This document shows positions 22,531 through 33,300 of a stretch of DNA of 50,746 bases, one piece after another; the first letter of the stretch is position 1; each line of letters starts with the position of its first letter. Source of the stretch: Folioceros fuciformis. Its lineage: Eukaryota > Anthocerotophyta > Anthocerotopsida > Anthocerotales. The notes under the pieces are model-generated. The model was not told the origin of the DNA and ran no database searches. It worked only from the letters and a program-made list of their open reading frames with translations. Location of the stretch: the NCBI GenBank assembly GCA_049999805.1, contig JBNGIO010006293.1:1-50746 (forward strand), written 5' to 3'. A program made the translations under genes and the position numbers.

Positions 22531-22949
22531 AGACCCATCAACCCTTTCCTAGAAAAGGAGTTATCCAGTTCTCATGTATGTGCTCATGTGTTCACACGGT
22601 GATACCTATTACATGTATTCACATCGTGCACTGACTTGGCCCGAATAAAGAGAGATAGATACATAATAGGTCCCACTACATCAAGGCAACCAGGCATTAA
22701 ACCTTGACAAAAGGAGACTTTTCCTTACCGCTATGTTTCCATCTTGCATTGGTACAAATGGGTGTCAGACGGCTTGTACCAGGTGCTCGTCATCCACAAA
22801 GATACAAGCCATCCACGTATACATGTTTGTACCACCCAGCTTTTCCCCTAGCTCACTTAACCTGGCCCACCCAACTTATTTACTCTAGCCCACCTATAAT
22901 TATGCTATATGATTATTCTAAGAAACTAACTACACTTATTTAATAGGGA

Positions 22950-23800
22950 CCACATTATTTTGAGCAAGCCACTCCCTACATAATAAGTTTCCAAAGAGTT
23001 CCATGATGACTACATTAAGTTTCCTTCTGAGGCAACTATGCAAAGGTACGCATAAGAGTTTCAAGATATTTGTGCCATTCCATATATAGTTGGTCCCGTT
23101 GATGGTTCTTACATACCCATACTTGGCCCAAAACGCAATGCTACTAATTATTATATTCGAAGAGGCTATTAGTTATGCTTGCTTCAACTATTAGTCAATG
23201 CTAAAGGATATTCGAAGAGGCTATTAGTTATGCTTGCTTCAACTATTAGTCAATGCTAAAGGATTCATTTAGGATTATGATTATGGTTGGTGTGGATGTT
23301 ATAATGACTTGCAATATTTTCAAACGGTCACATATAGAAAAGATGTGTGAGCAAGGTGCTTCAAGAGAATACACCTTACTTGGAGATGTTTGGTGCTGGG
23401 CACGGCTACACATGTTCACTCCCTTTTCCGGGAGCAAAGATGGGTTTTCTATAAAGCAAGCAAATTGGAATTTTGTATAATCTAGCAGCAAGTTGTGTGT
23501 CGAAGGAGCCTTTGAAATGTTGATGTGCATATTTTGGATTCTACTACAAAGATGCAACATAGCTTTCAAGAACATGCCTTTCGTTGTGTCTACCTATCTT
23601 GTGCTACATAACATATGTCTGGTACATACACTCTAATTCCGAGAAGAGTGGGACTTGCAAGTCGAAGATGCTGTGAATGATAATGTTGGCATGGAGGACC
23701 TTGAACAAAGTCTTTCTAAACAAAATGTAACATGGGAGGCAAGCAGAGTTGCTAGTCAAGCTTTACTTTAAGTTGTCCTAGCAAGTTCGAGTAGAAGTGA
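22950..23800 (+). pseudogene. Harbinger-type transposase relic (element 2)
   Basis: Mixed frames read GPVDGSYIPI near 23090-23125 (the GA-x-DG-x-HI motif), NATNYYIRRGY, LLQLLVNAKGFI near 23190-23270, then KQANWNFV / CVEGAFEMLMCIFWIL near 23455-23540 and VVSTYLVLHNICLV near 23585-23625, followed by EEWDLQVEDAVND. This is the order of HARBI1-like nucleases. Stops, frameshifts and a 55-base duplication (from 23155) disable it. It differs clearly from element 1, so it is an independent insertion. Confidence 0.7.
23155..23264. repeat. Tandem duplication, 2 x 55 bases
   Basis: Copies 23155-23209 and 23210-23264 are virtually identical. The duplication shifts the frame inside the element 2 transposase. 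Confidence 0.9.
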
Positions 23801-24002
23801 ACATACTAAACAAACATGGAGTACCATGCATGACAATGATGAGTTAGAAGATAGAACAAAGCTAGGAATGCAAGGCTGAAAGGAAAGACATACTAGAGTT
23901 TTGGCTCTCAGTTCTACTCTGCATGAGGCACATTGGAAACGGAAGATGATATATGCATTTCCACAAGATTCTCATTCACTAAAGTCCTCAGACTCCTGAA
24001 AC

Positions 24003-24500
24003 TCAATTTCCATTACCTTTTAATGATGCCCAGTGGCTTTCCAAAACAATTGTAATAGATGACATGGTCTGTGCTATGTTTTCCATGAAAGACAATGTTT
24101 TCTTCTCAATCTCCTTCAATGTCTTCAGAATTTTGGCCCCTTGATTGTTCATATCTTGAATGAGCTCGTTTGCCTTCCCGCCTCTATGTGCGCGTTTCCT
24201 TGCAACACTTGATGCTTCAACATCATGGTCCACCACTATAATATTATCACTATCCTCGTTACTAGATCTAGAACCCATAAGATCCTCACCACTAGAATGA
24301 GCATGGGTGTCACATTCTACATGGGGCCTATCATGCATGTACATATCAACTATATCAAAAAATTGATACATATCTTGAGTTACAGCCCCAAATACATTTC
24401 GCACCAAATCAGTCTCGTAGTCATTGTATGTGTGCTTCCACTTCTAGCAACATGCTTCAGCATCCTTGTCGAAGTTGGAGCAAGCTCCTACTAGCTTTAT
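24003..24500 (-). pseudogene. Myb/SANT-like partner protein fragment of Harbinger element 2
   Basis: A 134-residue open frame at 24003-24407 has an acidic, Ser-rich middle (HSSGEDLMGSRSSNEDSD), a basic stretch (ARKRAHRGGKA) and a helical Leu/Lys-rich tail, the usual C-terminal half of Harbinger-associated SANT proteins. Residues upstream on the minus strand (24410-24500) are interrupted, so the SANT domain itself is lost or frameshifted. It is convergent with the transposase relic, as in element 1. Confidence 0.45.
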
Positions 24501-24529
24501 CAAGCCTCTGCCATTTGTTTACCCCTGTG

Positions 24530-25671
24530 GAATAAGACACATGAAATATTAGTTAAATATTCCTTGAAAGCCTATACACTCCCACATTTGTCTACATTCG
24601 AAAGATTTTGCATGAAGCGTTTTCACACACCCTTTTTACACATAGCTCTGCCAAATGTAGGCAAGCATTAACGCTTGAGAGCATCATGATGCCCCACACT
24701 CAAAAGCCTACAGTCCGTTGAAGTGAAAGCTTCTCACCTTACTTTGGTTGTCTCAGTTGAAGTGAAAGCTTCTCACCTTACTTTGGTTGTCTCAAAAACT
24801 GATGATGCATAACACCCCGTATGTGGATGAAATTTATGGTCTAGTACACCTTCCAATTGTGTCTTCTTTCGATGTCACACTTTCCTCTTAACTTCGTCTT
24901 TTCCTTCTCACTTGTGAAGCACTTGGCTGTGAGTTGCTATTCTAGAGCTCCGATTGTGTTGGACCGGCTGGTTGAGAACCATATGCAGATGATTTCCTCC
25001 ATGGTTGCCCAAGGTAAGCATGAATGGCGCTTGCCCCAAAGCCTGCAATGTTGGAAAGCTTGGATGATAAGCGTTTGGGTTACGCAATCCTTGATGAGGG
25101 GGCTATTGAAATCCCTATGCCAGTATTAGAATAGACCCGTGGCCAGTGGGGTTAGCCGAGTGCGAATGACCGAAGAGGTCATGGAGTGATGTTGATTCCG
25201 AAGAGCTCCATCAGCACGAATGTATGCCATCCAAATGGGCTTGTTCTTAGCCAGCTTGTAGGCCGCACTATATACTCTCACGAGGTGAATTAACAAAATA
25301 ATAAAATAATAATAATTGAGACCTGAAAATCACTAAATCGATAGAGGAAGCCCTAAGCCCTAAGCCCCATTATCCACATGGCTTCTTTCGAACATGCGCC
25401 AACCTAGCACATCTGGGTGCCACTTGTAAGGGTCATGCCGGATGAACATGGTGGACCAATCTTTTGGCTGGTACAAAGCTAGAGGAACCGCGGCTTAGGA
25501 ATGACGAACCCGTTTAGGGTATGATCCGTTAAGACGAGCAGCAGTAGAATATGTGTAGTACATACATACGTCTACAGCATACGCCCTAGATGGATTCAAA
25601 TGAATGCCGCATTCACGAGAAGTGAGGCATCCCTTCGCTCCAGGAACTCGAAAGGGAAGCGCATCGACGAC
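24530..25671. other. Intergenic spacer
   Basis: A 38-base tandem duplication lies at 24718-24793 (copies from 24718 and 24756). A short CCCTAAG repeat lies near 25350. No gene is supportable until the ATG at 25672. Confidence 0.45.
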
Positions 25672-27156
25672 ATGTGTGTCTCCTTCTGGGCTCAGGACTG
25701 CCACCCTCTGTACTCGCTGCTGCTCATCTCCAACCGCGACGAGTTCCTGTGCAGGTGAATCCACATCTTTCTCGTGTCTAGGCCTTGGAATCGAATTTGG
25801 AATTCGCGAATCCTGGAATTGTCGCAGACCGACGCTACCGGCACACTGGTGGGAGGAGGAGGAGGGTGAGAGCGCGGGCGGGCGGATACTGGGGGGAAAG
25901 GATTTGCAGGCGGGGGGGACATGGCTCGCCTGCACCACTACGGGACGCCTCGCCCTGCTCACCAACTTCCGGGCTCCCGGTGCCCAGACGGAGGCCCAGA
26001 GCCGGGGGGAGCTCCCCTATCGCTTCCTCCGCAGCTCCAAGAGCCCGCAAGAGTACGCGGAAGAGGTAGCAGCGGACGCCCGACGGTACAATGGCTTCAA
26101 CCTACTGGTTGCCGACCTGCGTACCGGGCAGATGGTGTACTGCACCAACCGCTCCAGGGATGAACCTGCCGGCTTCGCAGTGCACGTACAGCAGGTGGCC
26201 GCGGGAATGCACGCCATGAGCAACGGCTTCCTGGACTCGCCCTGGCCAAAGGTGCTATAGCGCAAGATTCTCCTTCCTGCGGCTGGCATGTCCACGGAGC
26301 TTACAGATCCGGCCTTGTTCAGTGCAGGTAGAGCTAGGGCTCCAAAGGCTTCGAGCTCTGCTTGCGGATGCACGGGGTGAGGAGGTGCCTGCTCCAAAAC
26401 TGGTGCAGGACGTGCTCATGGACACGCAGAGGGCCGACCGCACCCGGCTTCCCCTCACCGGGTATGGAACGGACGTGGAGTTGGAGATGAGCTCCATTTT
26501 CGTGGAGCGTGTCACACCCCAGGTCACCGCAGCTCCCTACCTTTTTTGTTGTTGCCATGCTTGAGTGATGGCTTGTGTGCGTTGCAACACCTCCCTCCCC
26601 ATTAGAAGATGTTGTTGCTATGGCTGGATGATGTGTTGTTTTAGCTCCCGAGCAAGACATTGTGGTTGCCATTTAACGTTCTCATCTGAAGTTGGGTATC
26701 CCAACACCTGCTCCTTATCAATTGTTAAGTGCCGTGCCTGAACAATCTCATGCTTAGGTCACAGCATCTCCAAACAAGACGTTTCTGGCATGCCGCACTG
26801 ATGAAACTCTTGAATTTGGGGTTTCAGCATTGCGCTGCCAGATGCTGTTGCCATGCTGGAATAATTGAAGTCATGTGTAGGTGTCAGCAGCTCGCTGCCA
26901 GATGTTGTTGCCATGCCTGAATTGCTTGGATGGTGTTAGGTTTAGGTCACGACAGCTCCCATCAAAGTTGCCCATGCTATTGTTGCCCTGCCCTGTTGCG
27001 TGTCTGGCTCAGGGCAGCTTTGGTACGAGGAACATGGCAGTTCTGGCAGTTCGGAAGAATGGCGACGTCACCTTCTACGAAAGGTACTTGGAAGCTGCTG
27101 GGGACTGGAAGGAGCATGCTTTCCGATTTGACATACAGGTGCCCACCGTGCTTTGA
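25672..27156 (+). CDS. TANGO2: TANGO2 / NRDE-family protein
   Basis: Four exons (25672-25754, 25828-26251, 26328-26522, 27013-27156) give 281 aa in phase, matching the usual length of about 275. The N-terminus has the conserved Cys2 and the family-defining N-R-D-E at residues 21-24 (LISNRDEF), then RPTLPAHWWE, GGRILGGKDLQAGGTWLACT and LLTNFR. The second half contains YNGFNLLVADL and HAMSNGFLDSPWPK, and the C-terminus has FGTRNMAVLAV, VTFYERYLE and WKEHAFRFDI, all typical. TANGO2 was linked first to Golgi organisation and, in animals and yeast, to haem trafficking from mitochondria and related organelles; the plant role is not settled. Intron 3 is 490 bases and repetitive, unlike the other two (73 and 76 bases). 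Confidence 0.92.
26523..27012 (+). repeat. Degenerate tandem repeats within TANGO2 intron 3
   Basis: About eight degraded units of 50-60 bases share the phrases 'cagctcc/cagatgttgttgccatgc'. Clear units start near 26520, 26835, 26882 and 26946. They resemble the sequence around the 5' splice site of the same intron, as though the exon-intron boundary had been duplicated repeatedly. Confidence 0.5.
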
Positions 27157-27722
27157 TCCCAACACCTCTGTGTCCGGGAACGGGAGTTCTCGACAACAGG
27201 TCCCAGTTGGTGCTTGGATCGAGGACTCCACTCCCAGCTAATCCAGTGGTGCAATGGGCCATTTCATGTCTGCTCATCGAAACTCGGAAATTTCCATGAG
27301 CCAATGAGACCGTAGAATTCTAGGTTTTGCCTAATCTCCATTTGCCACATCCAAGGAAAGCACTGCTTGCGCATTCTTGAATCATGTCGCCTTCGTCCAC
27401 CACATATTGCCCTGTTTGTTTGTAGATACACACCCTCTTGGGCCTTGGCCTTCCATGGAAGTAAGAGCTCCAGTGCTTCCTGGGAAAGGAAATTAACAAA
27501 CTCCTACTTTTTCTCTCGTGCTCGGTCGGCCCTCTTATCGTTTCGCTTCTTTGTTCTTCTCATGACCGGACCTCATGTACTGCATCAGATAAAATAAGGT
27601 ACAATGATTGAACATTGAAAAGACAATAATTATATAGTATTCACAGGAAGTTTAATGTATTTACTTTTTGAATGCGCATAATATTTTTTTCTTTATGAGA
27701 AAAATAGCGTAAATATATATGT
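27157..27722. other. TANGO2 3' flank and spacer
   Basis: Becomes AT-rich after about 27590. No gene seen. Confidence 0.4.
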
Positions 27723-27829
27723 AAATTTGTATGTCATCTCACTTTCATGTTATATGTGTGATCATTCTAAAAAGTGACTTTTTAGAATGATCACACATAT
27801 AACACAAAAGTGAGATGACATACAAATTT
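27723..27829. repeat. Near-perfect inverted repeat, 53-base arms, 1-base spacer
   Basis: Left arm 27723-27775 and right arm 27777-27829 are complementary except at two adjacent positions, with a single G between. Such a foldback could be a small MITE or snap-back element or the source of a hairpin RNA. No flanking target duplication was obvious. Confidence 0.9.
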
Positions 27830-28204
27830 TTTCAACCTAATAATCCTATTACTAGTCATTATTATTTGACAATAATAAGAATATGAAAATAATTCTCTTT
27901 CCTCTGTCTCTCCTCCCTCGAGGCCCTTAGGTTACAAAGGCATATTTACATTAGGTGTAGGTAAACCTAATGTAATGTCCATCTCCATTTGTTGTCTTAT
28001 TTCAAGTAAGGAGTCTATGTTCAAATTGAATGAAGTGCTATCACGCTTCCAACTAGTCCCAACCATCAAGAAAGAAAGAGTTTTAGTTTGAAGGAAAATG
28101 AGCCCCAATTACACAATCTGGGAGTTGTTGCATAAGTCTTTCCTTAGGAAGGAATGACAAATAGCTAGCGGTAAGTGCTTCCAAGCAAGCTAATCAACCC
28201 TAAT
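27830..28204. other. AT-rich spacer
   Basis: No gene. A small imperfect inverted repeat around 'acattaggtgtaggtaaacctaatgt' lies near 27940-27975. Confidence 0.4.
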
Positions 28205-28460
28205 TAGAGACACACATGAACCCATATAATACTTGCTTAGAGACACACATGAACCCATATGATACTTGCTTAGAGGCACACATGAACCCATATGATATTT
28301 GCTTAGAGAGACACAAGAACCCATATGATACTTGCTCAGAGACACACATAAACCCATATAATACTTGCTTAGAGACACACATGAACCCATATGATACTTG
28401 CTTAGAGACACATATGAACCCATGTAATACTTGCTTAGAGACACACATGAACCCATATAC
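28205..28460. repeat. 33-base minisatellite, eight units
   Basis: The phrase GAACCC (or one-base variants) recurs every 33 bases at 28218, 28251, 28284, 28317, 28350, 28383, 28416 and 28449. As 33 is a multiple of three, several frames on both strands stay open, but this is not evidence of coding. Confidence 0.95.
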
Positions 28461-29160
28461 TAAGCCAATTAGTCACAATCCATTAGTGGAAACATAATCA
28501 TACATGTAGAGCTTCCATTTTCATGCAATGAGTGTCTTCTTTTGCAAACTTATTCAACATGCTTGTCATTGCTCCATAACAGATAGTTAGCCAACAACAA
28601 ATATGCAATGCCTAATGAGATTCTGAATTCTGAATTAGTGTAAGACAATGTGTATGTATACATTTCTACAACAACTAGACACCATGGCCAACATCAACAT
28701 TAGTAGCAACAAACATTAGTAGAAGCATCATTAACAACAAGCCTTAGCACCCAGCTAGCCAACCATCCATCATCAATATTAGTTACAACCATTTCTTTAA
28801 ACCTACCCCCCTCAAAATTTGCCTTAACCTTCCTTCTCTAATCATCAATGGAGTCAAAAGTAAGCACAAGGAGAACAACAAATCACCAAACCCAACCTAC
28901 ATATATGTCTACATCCATGTCTGGGCTAGATTGAAAGGGAGTGCATCATCTAAGGAGCGAATTCACATTAGGCTTAGATTCGTTAGGTTCAAATTATAGG
29001 AATTCGAGGACAATGAAAGGACGTTGATGAGCAACAATTATGTCGCCCATCTCCTTCAAGTTTAGATACTTAGGATTTTAGTCATTGTTTACTACATCAG
29101 CTTGTTGCATTTGAGGTCCTTCCTTCAAAGCTTGCTTTGCTTTGAGATATTGCTTACATG
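28461..29160. other. Intergenic spacer
   Basis: A/T-rich, with short AACATTAGTAG repeats around 28700-28740. No gene is supported. Confidence 0.4.
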
Positions 29161-29161
29161 T

Positions 29162-29590
29162 CTTACGCTCTTGTGGAATGACTAGTCCGTTTTGTTGGGT
29201 CCTTGGGCATGGTTACCCATGTCTTGTGCCCTTGTGGAATGACTAGTCCGTTTTGTTGGGTCCTTGGGCATGGTTACCCATAACTTGTGCCCTTGTGGAA
29301 TGACTTAGTCCGTTTTGTTGGGTCCTCAGGCATGGTTACCTATGTCTTGTGCCCTTGTGGAATGACTAGTCCGTTTTGTTGGGTCCTTGGGCATGGTTAC
29401 CCATGACTTGTGCCCTTGTGGAATGACTAGTCCGTTTTGTTGGGTCCTTGGGCATGGTTACCCATAACTTGTGCCCTTGTGGAATGACTTAGTCCGTTTT
29501 GTTGGGTCCTCAGGCATGGTTACCTATGTCTTGTGCCCTTGTGGAATGACTAGTCCGTTTTGTTGGGTCCTTAGGCATGGTTACCTTTAT
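29162..29590. repeat. 61/62-base tandem array with higher-order structure, seven units
   Basis: The phrase TGTGGAATGACT starts at 29172, 29233, 29294, 29356, 29417, 29478 and 29540. Variant bases (GACTAG versus GACTTAG, CTTGGGC versus CTCAGGC, CCCATGTC/CCCATAAC/CTATGTC) repeat every third unit, so units 1-3 and 4-6 form two copies of a 184-base higher-order repeat. Confidence 0.93.
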
Positions 29591-30308
29591 GTTAAGATTA
29601 GGTTATCTCCTCTCTTGCAATCTGATTGTTTTTGGGGGGTGTTTAGAGGTTTTGTTTTTTTTTGAAAACAAGACTTGTTTCTTGAGGTTTATCGACACCT
29701 ACCTACGACAGGTGGTGTTCGTAGAGGGAAAAACCTAGAGAAAAAAGAAAAAGTAAAAGAAAAAAAAGACCGTGGATGAGAGTAGCTCAAAAGGTTGTGC
29801 TAATCTCGTTCATACATAGGTATGTACAGATTTCGAGTTGACGATGTTATAAATTACGAGTAAATGGCAAGGCGTCTGAGATGAACCCGCTCGTCCTGGC
29901 CTGGCCTTGCTGTGGCGTTCCCTTTTCCCCTCAGCTTTAGAACATTTGGCACACACGCAACAAGAGGAGCAGCAGCAGCAGAGGCGCAGCAAGCGGATTG
30001 TCGCCGCGCTCTCCGGTCACCTAGCGTCTCGTCATTCCGGCGCGGCGCTGTCGGCCGGCCCGAGCTCCATCGCCGTCAGCAGCCAGATGCCTCCCCGCAT
30101 GCGCCTGCGGCGATGGTAGCGGCTGCAACAGTTCCGGGCCGCTAGATCGCTGCCTGCGGGAATCGTAGGCTTGCTTATGTGTAAATTTCCGGGTGTAGCG
30201 GGAGGTGCCGCTGAGGCTCAGGCCGCAGGAGCAGAAGTAGGAACCGAAGTAGGAGCGGGCGCTGCAGCGGCGGCGGCAGAGGACGGGGAGGAAGGAGAGG
30301 GCGTGGCC
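29591..30308. other. Spacer and 5' leader of the AAA ATPase gene
   Basis: 29640-29780 is A/T-rich; from 29890 the sequence becomes GC-rich, as expected for the promoter and leader of the gene starting at 30309. No convincing TATA box. An in-frame ATG at 30177 would add 44 Ala/Gly/Glu-rich residues. Confidence 0.45.
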
Positions 30309-33300
30309 ATGGTTTCCACCAGAAGAGCGGCTGCAAAACGACCTGCGGATGAGGCGTCTTCGCCCCCGGCCGCAGGCGAGGCTGCCTCTAAGCGCCAGAA
30401 GGTGCTGCTCCTGCTGTTTGCTCATTGCTGCTTTCGTGGATGCTTAGATTTGCTTCCGCCGTCTGCTTCTTGTGCCGTGCTTGGATGTCTGAATTGCGGG
30501 AATTGCGCTTCTCCGCCCCGTGTGCGCAGGGAAAGGAAGGCGGAACGTCCACACCTCCGCACTCCCAGCTGGCCGCTCCTGCTGCGACTGAAGGTGACAA
30601 ACAGCAGCCGCCGGTGCCGGCCGGGGATCTGGACCCCTGCATCAAGCCATCTGCGCAAGGTGACAGGACCGATGGCGCGCCTGTGGAAGTGGCAGAGCAG
30701 ACTGAATCGGCCATCGCTCCCGCAGGTTTGCTCTTAAGAGTCTTTGCCTTGCCTCGTGCTCCCCGCTTGCCTTTGCCTTGTGCAGTCGAGTTTCCAAGCT
30801 GTTCGCTACTGGCCTGTACTGGGAGTGTCTTACCTCCTGCTCACTGTCTTCCTTCTCGTCAATGCAGAACACCAGGACACTGTGAGGTCGCTACTCTTGC
30901 GCCAGAAGGCTGTCGCACCTTTACCTAATCCTTGGGGCAAGCTCCTGTCGCAATTCTCTCAGGTACGTGATCTGGAACAATATGCAATCAACGTCTCGTA
31001 GGAGTTGCCATCATCAGGGGGGCTCACCTCCTGATAGCACCGATACAAGTCGGTCGGTTGAGTCTGTTGGCTTGCTGTTGTTCCCGCCATTGTGCAGGAT
31101 GATTGTCGCTTGCATATTTTCACGTCCTAGCCTGTGATAGATAAGCACCTGGTATAGATAAGCATCCAAGACTTGTGAAGTTGGAGCCTTAGATTGATTC
31201 AGACTTTAAGACTGCATTGCATGCCTTTTGGAACAGTCTCTGTCCCAAGGGTTTGGAAGTGCTTGTTGACGTATTTAGTTTTCCCTCGTTTGTTTTCTTC
31301 TGTAGCACAAGCATGTTGAACTTTCTGGCTCTACCTTCACGATTGGAAGGAGCAGAAGCTGCAATCTCCAACTAAGAGACCACACAATCAGTGGCGTGCT
31401 ATGTCGATTGACGTACTCTCAGGTTGTTGTTCTTCTTTAGGATGAATTGAAAGCCCCCTGCTGTACGCTGAGCTGGCCTCAATTTAGGACATCGATGTTG
31501 CTTTGGTGCATCTAATGCGGATACATTGGTGTACCATGTTCTGGATTTCTTGTCATGTGTCCCAGGTTGATGGTGCACCTGCTGTCACCATCGACATACT
31601 TGGAGGTAATGGTGGGGTTGTAATCAATGGGAAGACTGTGAAGAAGAGTTCCACTCTCACCCTGAAAGGAGGGGATGAGATTGTTTTCACATCCAAGAAC
31701 CAATATTCTTTCGTATCCTCTTTCTTGTCCCCTTTCGTGCTTACCATCTAGATTGCGATTCTATCCGTTATAGGATGTTAAGCTTACATCATTATGGCTC
31801 AGATATTTCAGCAGTGTGCAACAACTGGAGGAGAGTTAGCTTCTAGTTCAGGTCACATGGTAGGCCAAGCAGCCTTTTCGGATGATATGGTTGACATGGA
31901 AACCGCTGAAGCAGGGGAGGCTGGGTCTGCACCGCAGTCTGACATGGAAGTTATGGTGGACAGTCCTTCAAACGCGGTGCAGCAATCGTTTGATTCAGAC
32001 ATGCCAGCAGCTGTCGCTGAGGAGGAGATAGGGAGGCTTGCGCTTGATTCTTCAGTTTTACCCCGCCAGCTGGAAGCTCTGGAAGCAGCCATAACCCCAG
32101 ACGAAGCTGCTGCCAGTTTGCAAACAATGAGAAAGAGCCTGAGGCAGCCAAGCTCGTTGGAGACAGGGCCCGTGGCTGGGAAGGTTCAACCAAGCTCCTT
32201 AGTGGAAGCGGGAGCAGAGCCTCTGAATAGGGATGATGTAGACATGGGAAATTCTGTCAAAGGTAGAGTCCAAGATGCAGGAAGTTTGCCTATGGAGGAG
32301 ACAGCAGTTCCTGGAGGCTCAGCTATTGGTGAAGTAAGGTCAGCCGAAGGCATACATCCCATCACTTCTAAAGAAAAGAAAGATGTGGAGAAGGATTTCG
32401 ATGCAGCAGCTGCAGCTGCAATCTTGCTGAAGAAACAGGCATTAAAGGAGGAGTTCACCAATGGCATAGTGAGTGGAGCTGAAGTGACGGTGACGTTCAA
32501 GGATTTTCCCTACTACTTGAGGTGAAGTATTCCGTCAACTTAAAGTGATGGTTTTTCTCTTTCGATTTGACCTCAATGTTTTATGCTGGGCCACAAAATT
32601 CTGATACCATGGGCTGCTGTTGGTATTTTGGCAGTGAACACACTAAACGATTGTTGGTTACCTCAACTTTTGTGCACCTGAAGCGTGCAGATTTTGCCAA
32701 GTACACTTCAGAGTTATCTGCTATCAGCCCCCGCGTTCTGCTTTCTGGCCCTGCAGGTTGTTGAGCATGGTAACTTTGTTTGCATGGTATTCCATAACCT
32801 GTACGGTGTGGGCCTGGATGGTCTTAACGTGTTTGTATGAATTGATGTGTAGGATCGGAGATATACCAGGAGACTCTTGTAAAGGCACTTGCAAATCACT
32901 ATGGTGCGAAGTTGTTGATCTTTGACAGCAGTTCCATGTCAATGGAGGTCAGTTCCAGATTCATCTCAGTGCTAGGGTCGGGAGTCCGCCTTGGTTAATG
33001 CTGCGCCAGCTAGTTGCAAGGGGTTAGATGTCAGTGCTAAGGATCAACTACGTCTGTTCCAGAAGGAGCTCTCCACGAACAAGGCAGACTTTCCTTCCCT
33101 TCACGCCGAGAAAAGGAATGAGAATGTTGAGGATCAGGTTAGGTTGACAAAGGGAAAAAAACGGATGCTATGTAGCTGTCGGAACAAAGTGAGTGATACC
33201 TTCGATAGACGTAGTAGGCGATGTAGCTGATTATTAACCAACTGCCGGTGCAGTGAAAATACGGCTGAGATGAAGTCCAACGTTTAGCTTTTAAGTGTGT

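Noticed and set aside
28190-28497. Open frames on both strands with repeated MNPYDTCLET-like or SKYHMGSCVSL-like peptides
   Set aside because: They come from a 33-base minisatellite; multiple frames are open simply because the unit is a multiple of three.
29162-29590. CRISPR-like appearance of regularly spaced repeats
   Set aside because: The whole 61/62-base unit is conserved, with no unique spacers, and the window is plant nuclear DNA.
31794-32525. 243-residue frame as a separate gene
   Set aside because: It is exon 6 (31803-32521) of the AAA ATPase, joined in phase on both sides.
32948-32975. 28-base intron suggested by the longest open frame at 32991-33230
   Set aside because: Too short to splice; a 115-base intron ending at TTCCAG (33062) keeps phase and is normal for this gene.
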